Positions 1 to 9,511 of a stretch of DNA of 64,000 nucleotides are shown piece after piece (the stretch's first letter is position 1; each line of letters starts with the position of its first letter). Location of the stretch: contig QDFQ01000001.1 in assembly GCA_003075315.1 (NCBI GenBank), forward strand, positions 1,531,998-1,595,997. Reading direction: 5' to 3'. The position numbers were made by a program, and so were the translations under genes. The notes under the pieces were generated by a model. That model saw only the letters and a list, made by a program, of their open reading frames with translations. It was not told the DNA's origin and did no database searches. This DNA is from Arthrobacter sp. TPD3018 (GTDB lineage Bacteria > Pseudomonadota > Alphaproteobacteria > Sphingomonadales > Sphingomonadaceae).

Positions 1-1
1 G

Positions 2-961
2 GTTGGTGGCAGCAGCCTGGCGTCGCAGATGCGGGTTTACGCGCTTCCCGCCGGAACGCTGACCGCGGGACGCAACGTCATCACCGTCAATGACGACGAC
101 GTCTATGCGCTCGGCGGGATGACCGGCCCGGCCGTGGCAATGCGGATCACCTTTGCCGATGGCAGCAGCATTCCGCTGGGCTCCGGCTGGCGTTACGCGA
201 TCGCCAAACGGTTGACGGGCGCCGCACCGCGCGTGCCTTGGGACGACATCAACGGCGCGGGCACGCTGTACAACGCGATGATCTCTCCGCTGGGGCATAC
301 GCACGTCGCCGGCATCGCCTGGTATCAGGGTGAATCGGATACCGGTATTCCGGGATACGACCGGCGCCTTGCCGCCCTGTTTGCCGACTGGCGCGCGCGG
401 CTGGGCAGCCCGCAGGCGGCATGGGGCGTCGTGCAGCTATCGTCTTATGGTGCCGTCCCCGTCGCGCCGGCCGAAAGTGGCTGGGGCGAGGTACGCAATG
501 CGCAACGACTGGTTGCCGCGCGCGACGGACGTGCGGGCATTGCGGTATCGCACGACATCGGCGATCCGCTCGATATCCACCCCGGCGAGAAGCATGCCGT
601 GGGCCAGCGGCTTGCCCACGTGATGCGCGCCATCGTCTACAAGGACGCGATCGGTGCGTCCGGGCCGGCCATTGCGACGGCGCGCGCGAGCGGCACCGGC
701 GTGGCGTTGCGGTTCAGCGGCGTTACCGGTGCGCTCCACGCACGGGGCGCCGCGCAGGCAATCGGCTTCGAACTGTGTGGCGCTGGGCCGGGGACGTGTC
801 GCTTTGCCGCCGGCAGCACGGTCGGTAACGACGGCGTCATGCTGTCGGGCGACGGCAAGCCCGTCACGCGCGTGCGCTACGCATGGGGGGACAGCGCCAT
901 CACCAATCTCACCGATGATGCCGGCCTGCCGGTGGGGGCGTTCGAGAAACCCGTGTCCTGA
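2..961 (+). CDS. Sialate O-acetylesterase (SGNH-like), 5' end missing
   Basis: The reading frame is open to the left edge, so the gene starts outside the window; an internal ATG at 29 is not the start. The visible part begins in a beta-rich insert region (RVYALPAGTLTAGRN, then ALGGMTGP). It continues with HVAGIAWYQGESD, the signature of sialate O-acetylesterases (DUF303 / SASA family), and later DIHPGEK, the Asp-x-His-Pro block that carries the catalytic acid/base. The nucleophile block (GQSNM-type) would be upstream and cannot be seen. The family removes O-acetyl groups from sialic acids or from plant cell-wall sugars and is usually secreted. The C-terminal 100 residues form a beta-sandwich-like tail. 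Family assignment is fairly sure; the substrate is not known. Confidence 0.75.
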   Translation, partial: VGGSSLASQMRVYALPAGTLTAGRNVITVNDDDVYALGGMTGPAVAMRITFADGSSIPLGSGWRYAIAKRLTGAAPRVPWDDINGAGTLYNAMISPLGHTHVAGIAWYQGESDTGIPGYDRRLAALFADWRARLGSPQAAWGVVQLSSYGAVPVAPAESGWGEVRNAQRLVAARDGRAGIAVSHDIGDPLDIHPGEKHAVGQRLAHVMRAIVYKDAIGASGPAIATARASGTGVALRFSGVTGALHARGAAQAIGFELCGAGPGTCRFAAGSTVGNDGVMLSGDGKPVTRVRYAWGDSAITNLTDDAGLPVGAFEKPVS

Positions 962-1053
962 GCAACGGCCTACCGTCCTGTCATTCGCACGATTGATGGC
1001 CCTATCGTCAATTCGGATTTGCGATTGGTTGCGCGAGCGGCTTTATCGGCGCG

Positions 1054-3090
1054 ATGGACACTTCGACGACCAATCCGCTGCTCGATACCGATGCGCTGCC
1101 CCGTTTCGCCGAGATCACGCCCGAGATGATCGCGCCCGCGCTCGACGTGGCGCTGGCCGAACATCAAGCGACGGTCGCCGCGATCAAGGCGGCGAAATCC
1201 ACCGATTTCGCGTCCGTATGGCTCCCCTATGAGCGGGCGAACACGCGCATCGACGCGATCTGGTCTGCGGTGTCGCACCTGCACGGCGTCGCCGACACAC
1301 CCGACATTCGCGCTGCGCATGCCGAAGCGCAGCGCCGGCTGACCGAGCACAGCATCGCCGTCGGCCAGGACCGCGACTTCTACGATATCCTCGTCGGCCT
1401 TACGACATCGCCCGATTTCGCCGCCTTGCCGGTGGCCGATCGTGTCGCGGTGGAGCATGCGGTGCGTGATTTCCGCCTGTCGGGCGTGGCGCTGGATGCC
1501 GACGATCGCGACCACTTTCGCGACATCTCGGTCGAGCTATCTGCGCTGTCCAACGCGTTCGGCAGCGCGGTGCTGGATGCGACCGAAAGCTGGAGCGAGC
1601 ATGTCACCGACGCGGCGCTGCTCGACGGCGTGTCCGACGCGGACAAGACGATGCTTGCCGCCGCCGCGAAGGCAAAGGGGCTCGACGGCTGGCTGGTCAC
1701 GCTGCAACAACCCAGCGTCAACGCGATCCTGACCTTCGCGACGAACCGCGACCTGCGGGCGCGGGTCTATCGCGCGTCGGCTACGCGCGCATCGGATCAG
1801 GGGCCGGACGCCGGCAAGTTCGATAACTCGCCGCGCATCGCCCGCATCCTGGAACTGCGGCATGAGGCCGCCCGGCTGTTGGGCTTTGCCGATCCGGTCG
1901 AATGGTCGCTCGCCACTAAGATGGCGCCCAATGCTGGCGAGGTGCTCGCCTTCCTGCGCGACCTCGCGCGCCGGGCCAAGCCGGCCGCGGAGCGCGATCT
2001 GGCCGAGCTGAGGGCGTTCGCCGCCGCGGAGCTGGGCATCGCCGACCTGCAGCCATGGGACGTCGGCTTCGCCTCGAACAAGCTGCGCCAGTCGCGCTAC
2101 GCCGTCGACGAGCAATTGGTGCGCGCCTATTTCCCCGTCGAACGCGTCGTAGCGGGATGGCAGGCGCTGCTGACCCGGCTGTTCGGCGTCACGCTGGTCG
2201 AGCGTCACGACGTGTCGCTCTATCACCCGGACGCGCGCTATTTCGACGTGATCGACGAGGGCGGCGCGGTGCTGGCCGGCATGTACCTCGACCTCCACGC
2301 CCGCGCCGGCAAGCGGGGTGGCGCCTGGATGAGCGAGGCGCGGCCGCGGCTTCACGACGGCAACACGATCGCCAATCCGGTGGCCTATCTGGTGTGCAAC
2401 TTCCCGCCAGCCAGCGAAGGGTCGCCGGCGCTGCTGAGCCATAACGACGTTACCACCTTGCTCCACGAGACGGGCCACGTCCTCCACCTGCTCTTTACGC
2501 GGGTGAACCGGCCGAGCATCGCCGGCACCAACGGGTTCGAATGGGACGCGATCGAACTGCCCAGCCAGCTGATGGAAGATTTCGCCTGGGACGCCGATGT
2601 GCTGACCGACATGTCCGGTCATGTCGCGACCGGCGAGCGCCTACCGCGCGACCTGTTCGATCGGTTGGTAAAGGCGCGGCATTTCCAGGCGGGGCTGTTC
2701 ATCGTCCGCCAGGTAGAATTCGCTTTGTTCGATCTGCTGCTCCACCTCGGTACGATGGGGTCCGACCCGATCGAGGTGATCGAGGCGGTGCGCGACGAGG
2801 TGGCGGTGATCCGGCCGCCGGCGTGGAATCGCTTCCCGCATGCGTTCAGCCACATCTTCGCGGGCGGCTATGCCTCGGGCTACTACAGCTACCTGTGGGC
2901 AGAGCTGCTGGCCGCCGACGGCTTCGACCGATTCCGTGAGGCGGGCCTCGTCGACCGTACGACCGGCGACCTGTTTCGCGAGGAAGTACTGGCGCGTGGT
3001 GCTACACGGCCCGCGGCGGACAGCTTCCGCGCGTTCCGTGGTCGCGACCCCGATCCGGTCGCGATGTTGGTGCGGCACGGTCTGCAATGA
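1054..3090 (+). CDS. M3 family oligopeptidase (Dcp/PrlC type)
   Basis: This 678-residue zinc metallopeptidase has the thermolysin-like zinc motif HETGH at residues 471-475. It is followed by [10 protein letters not shown], which supplies the third zinc ligand in this family. Length and the C-terminal Tyr-rich segment [19 protein letters not shown] match M3A peptidases (oligopeptidase A or peptidyl-dipeptidase Dcp), which hydrolyse short peptides including cleaved signal peptides. No signal peptide is seen, so a cytoplasmic role is expected. The ATG at 1054 gives the normal family N-terminus. The stop codon overlaps the start of the next gene (ATGA at 3087-3090), so the two are probably co-translated. 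Whether it acts as a dipeptidase or an endopeptidase cannot be read from the sequence. Confidence 0.88.
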   Translation: MDTSTTNPLLDTDALPRFAEITPEMIAPALDVALAEHQATVAAIKAAKSTDFASVWLPYERANTRIDAIWSAVSHLHGVADTPDIRAAHAEAQRRLTEHSIAVGQDRDFYDILVGLTTSPDFAALPVADRVAVEHAVRDFRLSGVALDADDRDHFRDISVELSALSNAFGSAVLDATESWSEHVTDAALLDGVSDADKTMLAAAAKAKGLDGWLVTLQQPSVNAILTFATNRDLRARVYRASATRASDQGPDAGKFDNSPRIARILELRHEAARLLGFADPVEWSLATKMAPNAGEVLAFLRDLARRAKPAAERDLAELRAFAAAELGIADLQPWDVGFASNKLRQSRYAVDEQLVRAYFPVERVVAGWQALLTRLFGVTLVERHDVSLYHPDARYFDVIDEGGAVLAGMYLDLHARAGKRGGAWMSEARPRLHDGNTIANPVAYLVCNFPPASEGSPALLSHNDVTTLLHETGHVLHLLFTRVNRPSIAGTNGFEWDAIELPSQLMEDFAWDADVLTDMSGHVATGERLPRDLFDRLVKARHFQAGLFIVRQVEFALFDLLLHLGTMGSDPIEVIEAVRDEVAVIRPPAWNRFPHAFSHIFAGGYASGYYSYLWAELLAADGFDRFREAGLVDRTTGDLFREEVLARGATRPAADSFRAFRGRDPDPVAMLVRHGLQ

Positions 3091-4154
3091 TGCGGACGCG
3101 TACGGATCGGACGTGGCTGGCCGAGGCGGTGCGGCGGATCGAGGCGGACTTCAACCGATCGGCGGACACGCATCTGATCCGCGTCGACCTGCCGCGCTTT
3201 CCGGGTATCACGCTCTATCTGAAGGATGAAAGTTCGCATCCAACGGGTAGCCTGAAGCACCGGCTGGCGCGCTCGTTGTTCCTCTACGCGCTGTGCAACG
3301 AGTGGATCGGGCCGGACACCTGCGTGATCGAGGCGTCGTCGGGCTCGACCGCGGTCAGCGAAGCCTATTTCGCGCGGATGCTGGGGCTGCGGTTCATTGC
3401 CGTGGTGCCCGCCAGCACCGCGGCGCCGAAGCTTGATGCGATCCGATTCCATGGCGGCGAAATCCATACGGTCGACGATCCGCGTGCGATCTACGAGGCA
3501 TCGCGCCGGCTCGCTGCGGAAACTGCCGGGCATTTCATCGACCAGTTCACCTATGCTGAACGCGCGACCGATTGGCGTGGCAACAACAACATCGCCGAAT
3601 CGATCTTCGCGCAGATGGCGGCGGAAGAGCATCCGGTGCCGTCATGGGTGGTGTGCGGCGCGGGAACCGGCGGCACGTCGGCGACGATCGGGCGCTTCAT
3701 CCGCTATTGCCGCTATGACAGCGAGTTATGCGTCGCCGACCCCGTGCATTCGGTCTTCCATCGCCATTTTTGTGATTCGACAGTGACCGCCTTGCCCGAA
3801 GGATGCGGTTCGCGGATCGAAGGTATCGGCCGCCCGCGTGTCGAGCCGAGTTTCGTGCCGAGCGTCATCGATCGGATGATCGCGGTCGAGGATGCGGACA
3901 GCATCGGCGCGATGCGCGCGCTGTCGGATCGACTGGGGCGGCGGGTCGGCGGATCGACCGGCACCAACCTGATCGCCTGCATGGCGCTGATCGAGGAAAT
4001 GGCGGCGGCAGGCCGCACCGGGAGCGTCGTCACCTTGTTGTGCGACGGGGGCGAGCGGTACGGCTGCACATACTATGACGATGCCTGGCTCAGTATCCAT
4101 GGCGTCGCGTGGGAAGCCGCAGCGGCGCGAACCGCTGCGTTCCTGAGTTCGTAG
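3087..4154 (+). CDS. PLP-dependent cysteine synthase-family protein (Cds1-like)
   Basis: A 355-residue fold-type II PLP enzyme. The Schiff-base lysine is K57 in HPTGSLKHR, and the phosphate/substrate loop is [15 protein letters not shown] Gly-rich PLP phosphate-binding turn appears as [13 protein letters not shown]. The Ser-Ser-Gly-Ser-Thr form of the loop and the extended N-terminus resemble the L-cysteine desulfhydrase Cds1 group rather than CysK/CysM, which read TSGNTG; a true cysK lies at 35.6 kb. Cds1-type enzymes degrade cysteine to pyruvate, ammonia and sulfide. The gene overlaps the M3 peptidase by four bases, which would suit coupled peptide breakdown and cysteine disposal, but that is inference. 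The convergent neighbour ends only six bases away and no hairpin separates them. Confidence 0.8.
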   Translation: MMRTRTDRTWLAEAVRRIEADFNRSADTHLIRVDLPRFPGITLYLKDESSHPTGSLKHRLARSLFLYALCNEWIGPDTCVIEASSGSTAVSEAYFARMLGLRFIAVVPASTAAPKLDAIRFHGGEIHTVDDPRAIYEASRRLAAETAGHFIDQFTYAERATDWRGNNNIAESIFAQMAAEEHPVPSWVVCGAGTGGTSATIGRFIRYCRYDSELCVADPVHSVFHRHFCDSTVTALPEGCGSRIEGIGRPRVEPSFVPSVIDRMIAVEDADSIGAMRALSDRLGRRVGGSTGTNLIACMALIEEMAAAGRTGSVVTLLCDGGERYGCTYYDDAWLSIHGVAWEAAAARTAAFLSS

Positions 4155-4160
4155 AGCGGC

Positions 4161-4685
4161 TTATACCTTAGCGGCGCTCGAGCCGCCTTCGGCGTAGAGG
4201 GTGGCATAGCGGCGGGTGATCGTCGGCAAAGCGTCGTCGATCCACGCCGCCATCCGCTCTTCCTCGCCGAGCGATTGCGACAGCAACGTCGTGGCAGAGC
4301 TAAACCCGCCATCTTCGGCGAGAGTCAGTAGCGATTTGTACGCCGCGATTTCGAAATGCTCGAAGGCGTAATTGGCGAAGCTGTTCTTCAGGATCTCGTC
4401 GCCCGCCGGAACGTGGGCGATCGCCGCCATCGTGCCGGACAGGCTGAGCGCCGCCTCCTTCAGCAGCGAGCCGCTGGTGTCGAACCCTTCGAGCAGTTCG
4501 TCGAGCCGGGCGATCTGCTGGTTGGTTTCCTCGATGTGGCGGCGAAGCTGGTCGGCGACTTCGGGATAATGTTCGATGCGGCTGACCTGCGGCGTCATGA
4601 TCGACAGCGCTTGCTTTTCCACGGCGTGCGCATTGCGCAGGCCGACGATGAAGAGGTCGCGCAGGCGGTCCGGCTGGGCTGTCAT
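4161..4685 (-). CDS. Ferritin-like DUF892 (YciE/YciF family) protein
   Basis: A 174-residue all-helical protein that starts DLFIVGLRNAHAVEKQAL and carries repeated E/H positions (EHYPEVADQLRRHIEETNQQ, FANYAFEHFEIAAYKSL, EEERMAAWI). These are typical of the YciE/YciF ferritin-like four-helix bundle. I chose ATG 4685 (MTAQPDRL). A TTG 48 bases upstream also keeps the frame open, but gives an atypical N-terminus. Members are general-stress proteins whose chemistry is poorly defined; many alphaproteobacterial copies are controlled by the EcfG/PhyR stress pathway. A matching promoter-like sequence lies 40 bases upstream. The gene stands alone, convergent with the Cds1-like gene. Confidence 0.85.
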   Translation of the reverse strand: MTAQPDRLRDLFIVGLRNAHAVEKQALSIMTPQVSRIEHYPEVADQLRRHIEETNQQIARLDELLEGFDTSGSLLKEAALSLSGTMAAIAHVPAGDEILKNSFANYAFEHFEIAAYKSLLTLAEDGGFSSATTLLSQSLGEEERMAAWIDDALPTITRRYATLYAEGGSSAAKV

Positions 4686-4724
4686 GGCGTGCTGTCTTTC
4701 GATCGTTGAAGGGTACGATCGATC

Positions 4725-4749
4725 AACGGCCAAAGACGGCCTAAGTCCC
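4725..4749 (-). promoter_or_regulatory. Candidate EcfG-type (general stress) promoter for the DUF892 gene
   Basis: On the minus strand GGGAC is followed, after exactly 16 bases, by CGTT. The alphaproteobacterial EcfG consensus is GGAAC-N16/17-CGTT, so there is one mismatch. The CGTT lies 40 bases before the ATG at 4685, a normal distance. The downstream gene belongs to a family often found in EcfG regulons. This is a pattern match only. Confidence 0.42.
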
Positions 4750-4786
4750 GGCGAGATATGGGTTTTTCTGATTGATCCGAGTTAGG

Positions 4787-4815
4787 AAGGCGCCGGCACA
4801 ACGGCCCGGCGCCCT
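4787..4815 (-). terminator. Hairpin terminator after alaS
   Basis: Perfect 8-base arms GGCGCCGG (4789-4796) and CCGGCGCC (4806-4813) enclose a 9-base loop, starting 10 bases past the alaS stop codon. On the minus strand the stem is followed by TTCCTAAC, a poor U-tract. It is therefore a GC-strong but imperfect intrinsic terminator. Confidence 0.6.
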
Positions 4816-4822
4816 CCCGAAT

Positions 4823-7480
4823 TCATGCCGCGACCGGAGCCTCAGCCAGCGCCGTGCGGATGGTATCGACCGCGTCGGCGGCCTTGCTACCATCGGGGCC
4901 ACCGCCCTGCGCCATGTCGGGACGACCGCCGCCGCCCTGCCCGCCGAGCACCGCCACCGCCTTGCGCAGCAGGTCGACCGCGCTGACACGCCCGACCAGA
5001 TCGTCGGTCACGCCGACCGCGATCGAGGCGCGGCCATCGTTCACCGCGACCATCACCGCGACGCCCGATCCGCCGAGCCGCTGCTTGGCCTCGTCGACCG
5101 CACCGCGCAGCCCCTTGGCATCGAAGCCATCGAGCACCTGGCCGATGAAGGCGACGCCGCCGACCTGCTCCGGGCCCGCCGGACCACCGGCGCCGCCGCC
5201 CATGGCGAGCGCCTTCTTCGCCTCGGCCAGTTCGCGCTCCAACCGGCGTCGTTCGTCGAGCAGCGCGGCGATGCGGGCGGGCACCTCGTCCGGCGTGGTC
5301 TTGAGCGTCGCCGCCGCCTCACGCAGGCGTTCGTCGCGGCCGACCAGATAGGCGCGCGCCGCTTCGCCGGTCAGCGCCTCGACGCGGCGAACACCCGACG
5401 ACACCGCGCCCTCGCCCACCACCTTGAACAGGCCAATGTCGCCGAGCGCGTTGACATGGGTGCCGCCGCACAGCTCGATCGAGTAGGTCTTGCCGCCATC
5501 CTCCGTGCCCATCGAGACGACGCGGACCTCGTCGCCATATTTCTCGCCGAACAGCGCCATCGCGCCTTCGGCGATCGCCTCGTCCGGGGTCATCAACCGC
5601 GTGGTGACGGTGCCATTGCCGCGGATCTGCGCGTTGACCGCCGCTTCGGCGTCGGCGAGTTCGGCCGGCGTCATCGCGACCGGGTGCGACACGTCGAAGC
5701 GCAACCGCTCCGGCGCGACCAGCGAGCCCTTTTGCGCGACATGGGTGCCGAGCCGCTGGCGCAGTGCCTCGTGCAGCAGGTGCGTCGCCGAATGGTTGGC
5801 ACGGATCGCGGCGCGGCGGGCGACGTCGATCTGGAGCTTCACCGCATCGCCGACCGTGATCGACCCGGCCTCGACCACCGCATGATGGACGAAGATGCGG
5901 CCGAGCTGCTTCGAGGTTTCGCTGACGGTGGCGCGCAGGCCTGCGTCGGTCGAGATGGTGCCGCTGTCGCCGACTTGGCCACCGCTCTCGCCGTAGAACG
6001 GCGTCTGGTTGACGATGATCGCGACGGTGTCGCCCGCACTCGCCGTGTCGACGCGCGCGCCGTCCTTGACCAGCGCGACGACTTCCGCCTCGCCGATATC
6101 GGCCGAATAGCCGATGAACTCGGTCGAGCCGGTTTCCTCGGCGATGTCGAACCACAGATCGTCCGATGCCTTGGCGCCAGACCCCTTCCATGCCGCGCGC
6201 GCCGCGCGCTTCTGTTCTGCCATTGCGGCGTCGAAGCCGGCACGATCGACGTGCAGGCCTTGCGTGCGCAGTGCGTCCTCGGTCAGGTCGTAGGGGAAGC
6301 CATAGGTGTCGTAGAGCTTGAACGCGGTTTCGCCGGCGAGCGTATCGCCCTGCGCCATGCCCGCGGTTGCTTCGTCGAGCAGCTTCAGCCCCTTGTCGAG
6401 CGTCTTGCGGAACTGCGTTTCTTCCTGGCGCAACGTCGCCTCGATCAGCGGCTGGGCACGGACGAGCTCGGGGTAGGCGGCGCCCATTTCTGCGACGAGC
6501 GCCGGCACCAGCCGGTGCATCAGCGGCTCCTTGGCACCCAGCAGATGCGCATGACGCATCGCGCGGCGCATGATCCGGCGCAGCACGTAGCCGCGACCTT
6601 CGTTTGCCGGCAGAACGCCGTCGGCCACGAGAAAGCCCGACGAGCGCAGGTGATCGGCAATGACACGATGCGACGCGCGCCGCTCGCCCTCGGCATCGGT
6701 GCCGGTCAGCGAGGTCGATGCGGCGATCAGCGCCTTGAACGTGTCCGTGTCGTAATTGTCGTGCACGCCCTGCAGGACCGCGGCGATCCGCTCCAGCCCC
6801 ATGCCGGTATCGATCGACTTCTTCGGCAGTTCGCCAACGATCTCATTGGCCTCCTGCTCATATTGCATGAACACGAGGTTCCAGATCTCGACGAAGCGGT
6901 CGCCGTCCTCATCCGGGCTGCCGGGAGGGCCACCGAAGATATGGTCGCCGTGATCGTAGAAGATTTCCGAGCACGGACCACATGGCCCGCTGTCGCCCAT
7001 CGCCCAGAAATTGTCCTTCGTGGCGATGCGGATGATCCGCTCTTTGGGCAGGTATTTGGTCCAGAGGCCGTACGCCTCGTCATCGGTATGGTAGACGGTG
7101 GCGGTGAGCTTTTCGGCCGGAATGCCCCAGACGCTCGTCAGCAACGTCCATGCGTGGTGGATCGCCTGTTCCTTGAAATAGTCGCCGAACGAGAAGTTGC
7201 CGAGCATTTCGAAGAAGGTGTGGTGGCGCGCGGTGTAGCCGACATTGTCGAGGTCGTTGTGCTTGCCGCCGGCGCGTACCGACTTCTGGCTGCTCGTCGC
7301 GGTGACGTAGGGGCGGGTTTCCAACCCCGTGAACACATTCTTGAACGGCACCATGCCGGCGTTGACGAACATCAACGTCGGGTCGTTCTGCGGCACCAGC
7401 GGCGCGGAGGGCACGATGGTGTGGCCGGCGCTCGCGAAATATTCGAGGAAGCTGCGGCGAATGTCGTTGGTCGAGATCAT
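4823..7480 (-). CDS. alaS: Alanine--tRNA ligase
   Basis: An 885-residue alanyl-tRNA synthetase of full family length. The class II catalytic core starts at the N-terminus ([22 protein letters not shown], in part), with [10 protein letters not shown] and [12 protein letters not shown] downstream. The editing domain has HSATH at residues 563-567 and the second zinc-binding block CGGTHV with C671 and H675, which clear Ser/Gly-tRNA(Ala). A C-terminal C-Ala region with a Gly-rich segment ([16 protein letters not shown]) closes the protein. It charges tRNA-Ala in the cytoplasm and is essential. It is transcribed alone on the minus strand, with a hairpin just downstream. The PhyH-like gene upstream ends 34 bases before its start, so read-through from that gene is possible. 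Confidence 0.98.
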   Translation of the reverse strand: MISTNDIRRSFLEYFASAGHTIVPSAPLVPQNDPTLMFVNAGMVPFKNVFTGLETRPYVTATSSQKSVRAGGKHNDLDNVGYTARHHTFFEMLGNFSFGDYFKEQAIHHAWTLLTSVWGIPAEKLTATVYHTDDEAYGLWTKYLPKERIIRIATKDNFWAMGDSGPCGPCSEIFYDHGDHIFGGPPGSPDEDGDRFVEIWNLVFMQYEQEANEIVGELPKKSIDTGMGLERIAAVLQGVHDNYDTDTFKALIAASTSLTGTDAEGERRASHRVIADHLRSSGFLVADGVLPANEGRGYVLRRIMRRAMRHAHLLGAKEPLMHRLVPALVAEMGAAYPELVRAQPLIEATLRQEETQFRKTLDKGLKLLDEATAGMAQGDTLAGETAFKLYDTYGFPYDLTEDALRTQGLHVDRAGFDAAMAEQKRAARAAWKGSGAKASDDLWFDIAEETGSTEFIGYSADIGEAEVVALVKDGARVDTASAGDTVAIIVNQTPFYGESGGQVGDSGTISTDAGLRATVSETSKQLGRIFVHHAVVEAGSITVGDAVKLQIDVARRAAIRANHSATHLLHEALRQRLGTHVAQKGSLVAPERLRFDVSHPVAMTPAELADAEAAVNAQIRGNGTVTTRLMTPDEAIAEGAMALFGEKYGDEVRVVSMGTEDGGKTYSIELCGGTHVNALGDIGLFKVVGEGAVSSGVRRVEALTGEAARAYLVGRDERLREAAATLKTTPDEVPARIAALLDERRRLERELAEAKKALAMGGGAGGPAGPEQVGGVAFIGQVLDGFDAKGLRGAVDEAKQRLGGSGVAVMVAVNDGRASIAVGVTDDLVGRVSAVDLLRKAVAVLGGQGGGGRPDMAQGGGPDGSKAADAVDTIRTALAEAPVAA

Positions 7481-7514
7481 AGGCGTCGTGACTTAGGCGA
7501 GAGCGCCCCTCCCC

Positions 7515-8183
7515 TCAAGCATGATCGGCGGCCCAGCGCAGGCCGCCAGGCAGATCGGTCGCGGCAAAGTCCATCTGCAGCACGCGGCGGCGAAGGCCGG
7601 GCGCGCTGCGCGCCGACGCGTGCAGGATCGGCGTGGCGTAGAACCAGACGCTACCCGCCTGTGAGAGGCACGTCGCCGTGCCGCATCGGGCAACGACGTC
7701 GGGAATAAAGTCTTCCGCGACAAGCCCCAGCCGGTGTGATCCCGGAGCGACTTCGATAGGCGCATTGTGAGGCCCAACGGGATCGAGGTGCAGGCGGACG
7801 GTCAGCATCACTTCCAGCACGTCGATCGGTGGTGCGACATGCAGCCGCCCCTGTTTGACCGTCCATGGCCCATAGCCGGGAACATCGACGCGCTCGGCGA
7901 CTTCGATCGTGCGATCCTGGTGCCAGCCGAGCGCCCAATTGCTCGCGTCACGCTTGTCGAACAGCAGCGCTCGAACCGGCCGCGCCGCGGCACCGATCAC
8001 ATGCCGCACATCGTCGCTGATCGCGCGGCAGGCGCTCAAGCGGGCCGCGTCTCCGGGTGCGATCCGCAAACCCGAGCGATCGGCAGGCATGGCGTCGAAC
8101 AGTCGCTCCAATTCCGCGAGGGCCACGGCGTCGTGCCGTCCCGGCCATGGGGTGAAACCGTGCTCTGCCAGCGCCCGCTTCAT
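7515..8183 (-). CDS. Phytanoyl-CoA dioxygenase (PhyH) family protein
   Basis: A 222-residue member of the Fe(II)/2-oxoglutarate dioxygenase fold. LGWHQDRTIEV supplies the first two metal ligands (HxD), and the distal His and Arg are plausibly in HASARSAPGLRRRVLQ. PHNAPIEVAPGSHRLG is a characteristic PhyH-family stretch (the usual 'NG.L.. PGSH'). ATG 8183 overlaps the stop of the upstream M24 peptidase gene by four bases, which decides the start and suggests co-translation. Substrates in this family vary widely (phytanoyl-CoA, ectoine, secondary metabolites); nothing here fixes it. Confidence 0.8.
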   Translation of the reverse strand: MKRALAEHGFTPWPGRHDAVALAELERLFDAMPADRSGLRIAPGDAARLSACRAISDDVRHVIGAAARPVRALLFDKRDASNWALGWHQDRTIEVAERVDVPGYGPWTVKQGRLHVAPPIDVLEVMLTVRLHLDPVGPHNAPIEVAPGSHRLGLVAEDFIPDVVARCGTATCLSQAGSVWFYATPILHASARSAPGLRRRVLQMDFAATDLPGGLRWAADHA

Positions 8184-9439
8184 CCGAACGGCCGATCGAT
8201 CGAGCCGGGCGGCGTGCTGAACCAGCGGGGGCCGTCGGTGGTCATGTGGAAACAGTCTTCCAGGCGGACGCCGAATTTGCCGGGGAGGTACAGACCGGGT
8301 TCGTCGGAGAAGCACATGCCGGGTGCGAGGCGCGTCGCTTCGCCGCGGACGAGGTTGACGGGTTCGTGGCCGTCCATGCCGATGCCATGGCCGGTGCGGT
8401 GCGACAGGCCGGGCAGCTTATAGTCGGGGCCATAGCCCAGGCCGGTGTAATAGCGGCGGACGGCATCGTCGACGCTGCCCGCGGTGGCGCCGAGCTTCGC
8501 GGCGGCGAAGGCGACCTGCTGGCCGTGGGCAACCTGATCCCAGACCTTGCGGTGGTCTGCGCCGGGCGTCCCCTTCGGCACCCAGGTGCGCGAGACGTCG
8601 GACTGATAGCCCTGCACGGTGCAACCGCAGTCCATCAGCAGGATTTCGCCCGGCGTGACGCGATATATCTCACGGCTGCCGTGGGGCAGTGCGGCGGCGG
8701 GGCCGATCAGCGCGAGCGCAAATTCGGGGTCGCCGCCCAGTTTGCGCGTTGCGGCGTTCATCAGCGCGCCGATCTCCGCGCCGGTCATGCCGGTTTCGAC
8801 GCGAGGCGCGAGCCAGCGATAGGCCGCCAGCGTGACGTCCGTCGCGGTCTGCATCAGTGCGAGTTCGGCCGGGGTCTTCACCATGCGGCAACCGCGGACG
8901 ATCGGGTTGGCGCTGACTTGCCGTGCAGTGGGTGCGAAGCGGGCGAGGTCGGCGGGGATGAAGCTGCGGACGGTTTCCTCGATGCCGATCCGTGCGTTGG
9001 TAAGGCCGCGCTCCTTCAGCCAGCCGGCAACGATGGCGAGCGCGTTTCCGTCCTCCTGCCAGACGCGCACCTCTGCGGGGACGGCGAGCGTCTGACGCAC
9101 GGAGGGTTCTTCGAAGAAAGGAGTGACAATCAACGGTTGCCCTTCGCGGGGCAGGATGGCGAGCGTGGGTCGCTCGCTGCGGCCCCAACGGACGCCGGTG
9201 AAGTAGATCATCGACGATCCCGGCTCGATCAGGACGGCGCCGATGTCGTTCTGCGCCATGAGCGCCTGAGCGCGGGCCAGGCGGCGGGCGCGCTCGTCGG
9301 GACCGATCGGCTGGGCGCCGGTGGTGATGTCGCGCAGCGCCGACAGGTCGGGTTCGGCAGCGCGAAGCATGGCCGACGAGAGCAGCGGGGTAGCGGCGGC
9401 CGCGGCGAGAAACGTGCGGCGCGAGGGGGTGAAGGGCAT
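8180..9439 (-). CDS. Exported M24 (Xaa-Pro dipeptidase-like) metallopeptidase
   Basis: A 419-residue pita-bread-fold peptidase. The five dinuclear metal ligands are all present: D and D in LLMDCGCTVQGYQSDVSRTW, H in HRTGHGIGMDGHE, and E residues in FSDEPGLYLPG and GVRLEDCF. The N-terminus PSRRTFLAAAAATPLLSS is a twin-arginine-type signal, so the enzyme is probably folded in the cytoplasm and exported by Tat. ATG 9439 is chosen because it begins exactly this signal; the frame stays open further upstream, but with non-protein-like sequence. The N-terminal creatinase-like domain covers roughly residues 40-190. It overlaps the PhyH-family gene by four bases. Likely role: cleavage of Xaa-Pro peptides in the periplasm. 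Confidence 0.88.
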   Translation of the reverse strand: MPFTPSRRTFLAAAAATPLLSSAMLRAAEPDLSALRDITTGAQPIGPDERARRLARAQALMAQNDIGAVLIEPGSSMIYFTGVRWGRSERPTLAILPREGQPLIVTPFFEEPSVRQTLAVPAEVRVWQEDGNALAIVAGWLKERGLTNARIGIEETVRSFIPADLARFAPTARQVSANPIVRGCRMVKTPAELALMQTATDVTLAAYRWLAPRVETGMTGAEIGALMNAATRKLGGDPEFALALIGPAAALPHGSREIYRVTPGEILLMDCGCTVQGYQSDVSRTWVPKGTPGADHRKVWDQVAHGQQVAFAAAKLGATAGSVDDAVRRYYTGLGYGPDYKLPGLSHRTGHGIGMDGHEPVNLVRGEATRLAPGMCFSDEPGLYLPGKFGVRLEDCFHMTTDGPRWFSTPPGSIDRPFG

Positions 9440-9511
9440 CGCGAAACGATACGGCGCTTGACCCGGCGCTCGCAATCCCCTTCCCTTAGCGGCGAATCCG
9501 GGAGGGAATGA

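Noticed and set aside
4772..7708. A 978-codon open frame on the plus strand opposite alaS
   Set aside because: It mirrors alaS codons in a GC-rich gene. The translation is Arg/Ala/Gly-rich without domain motifs, while alaS itself is complete.
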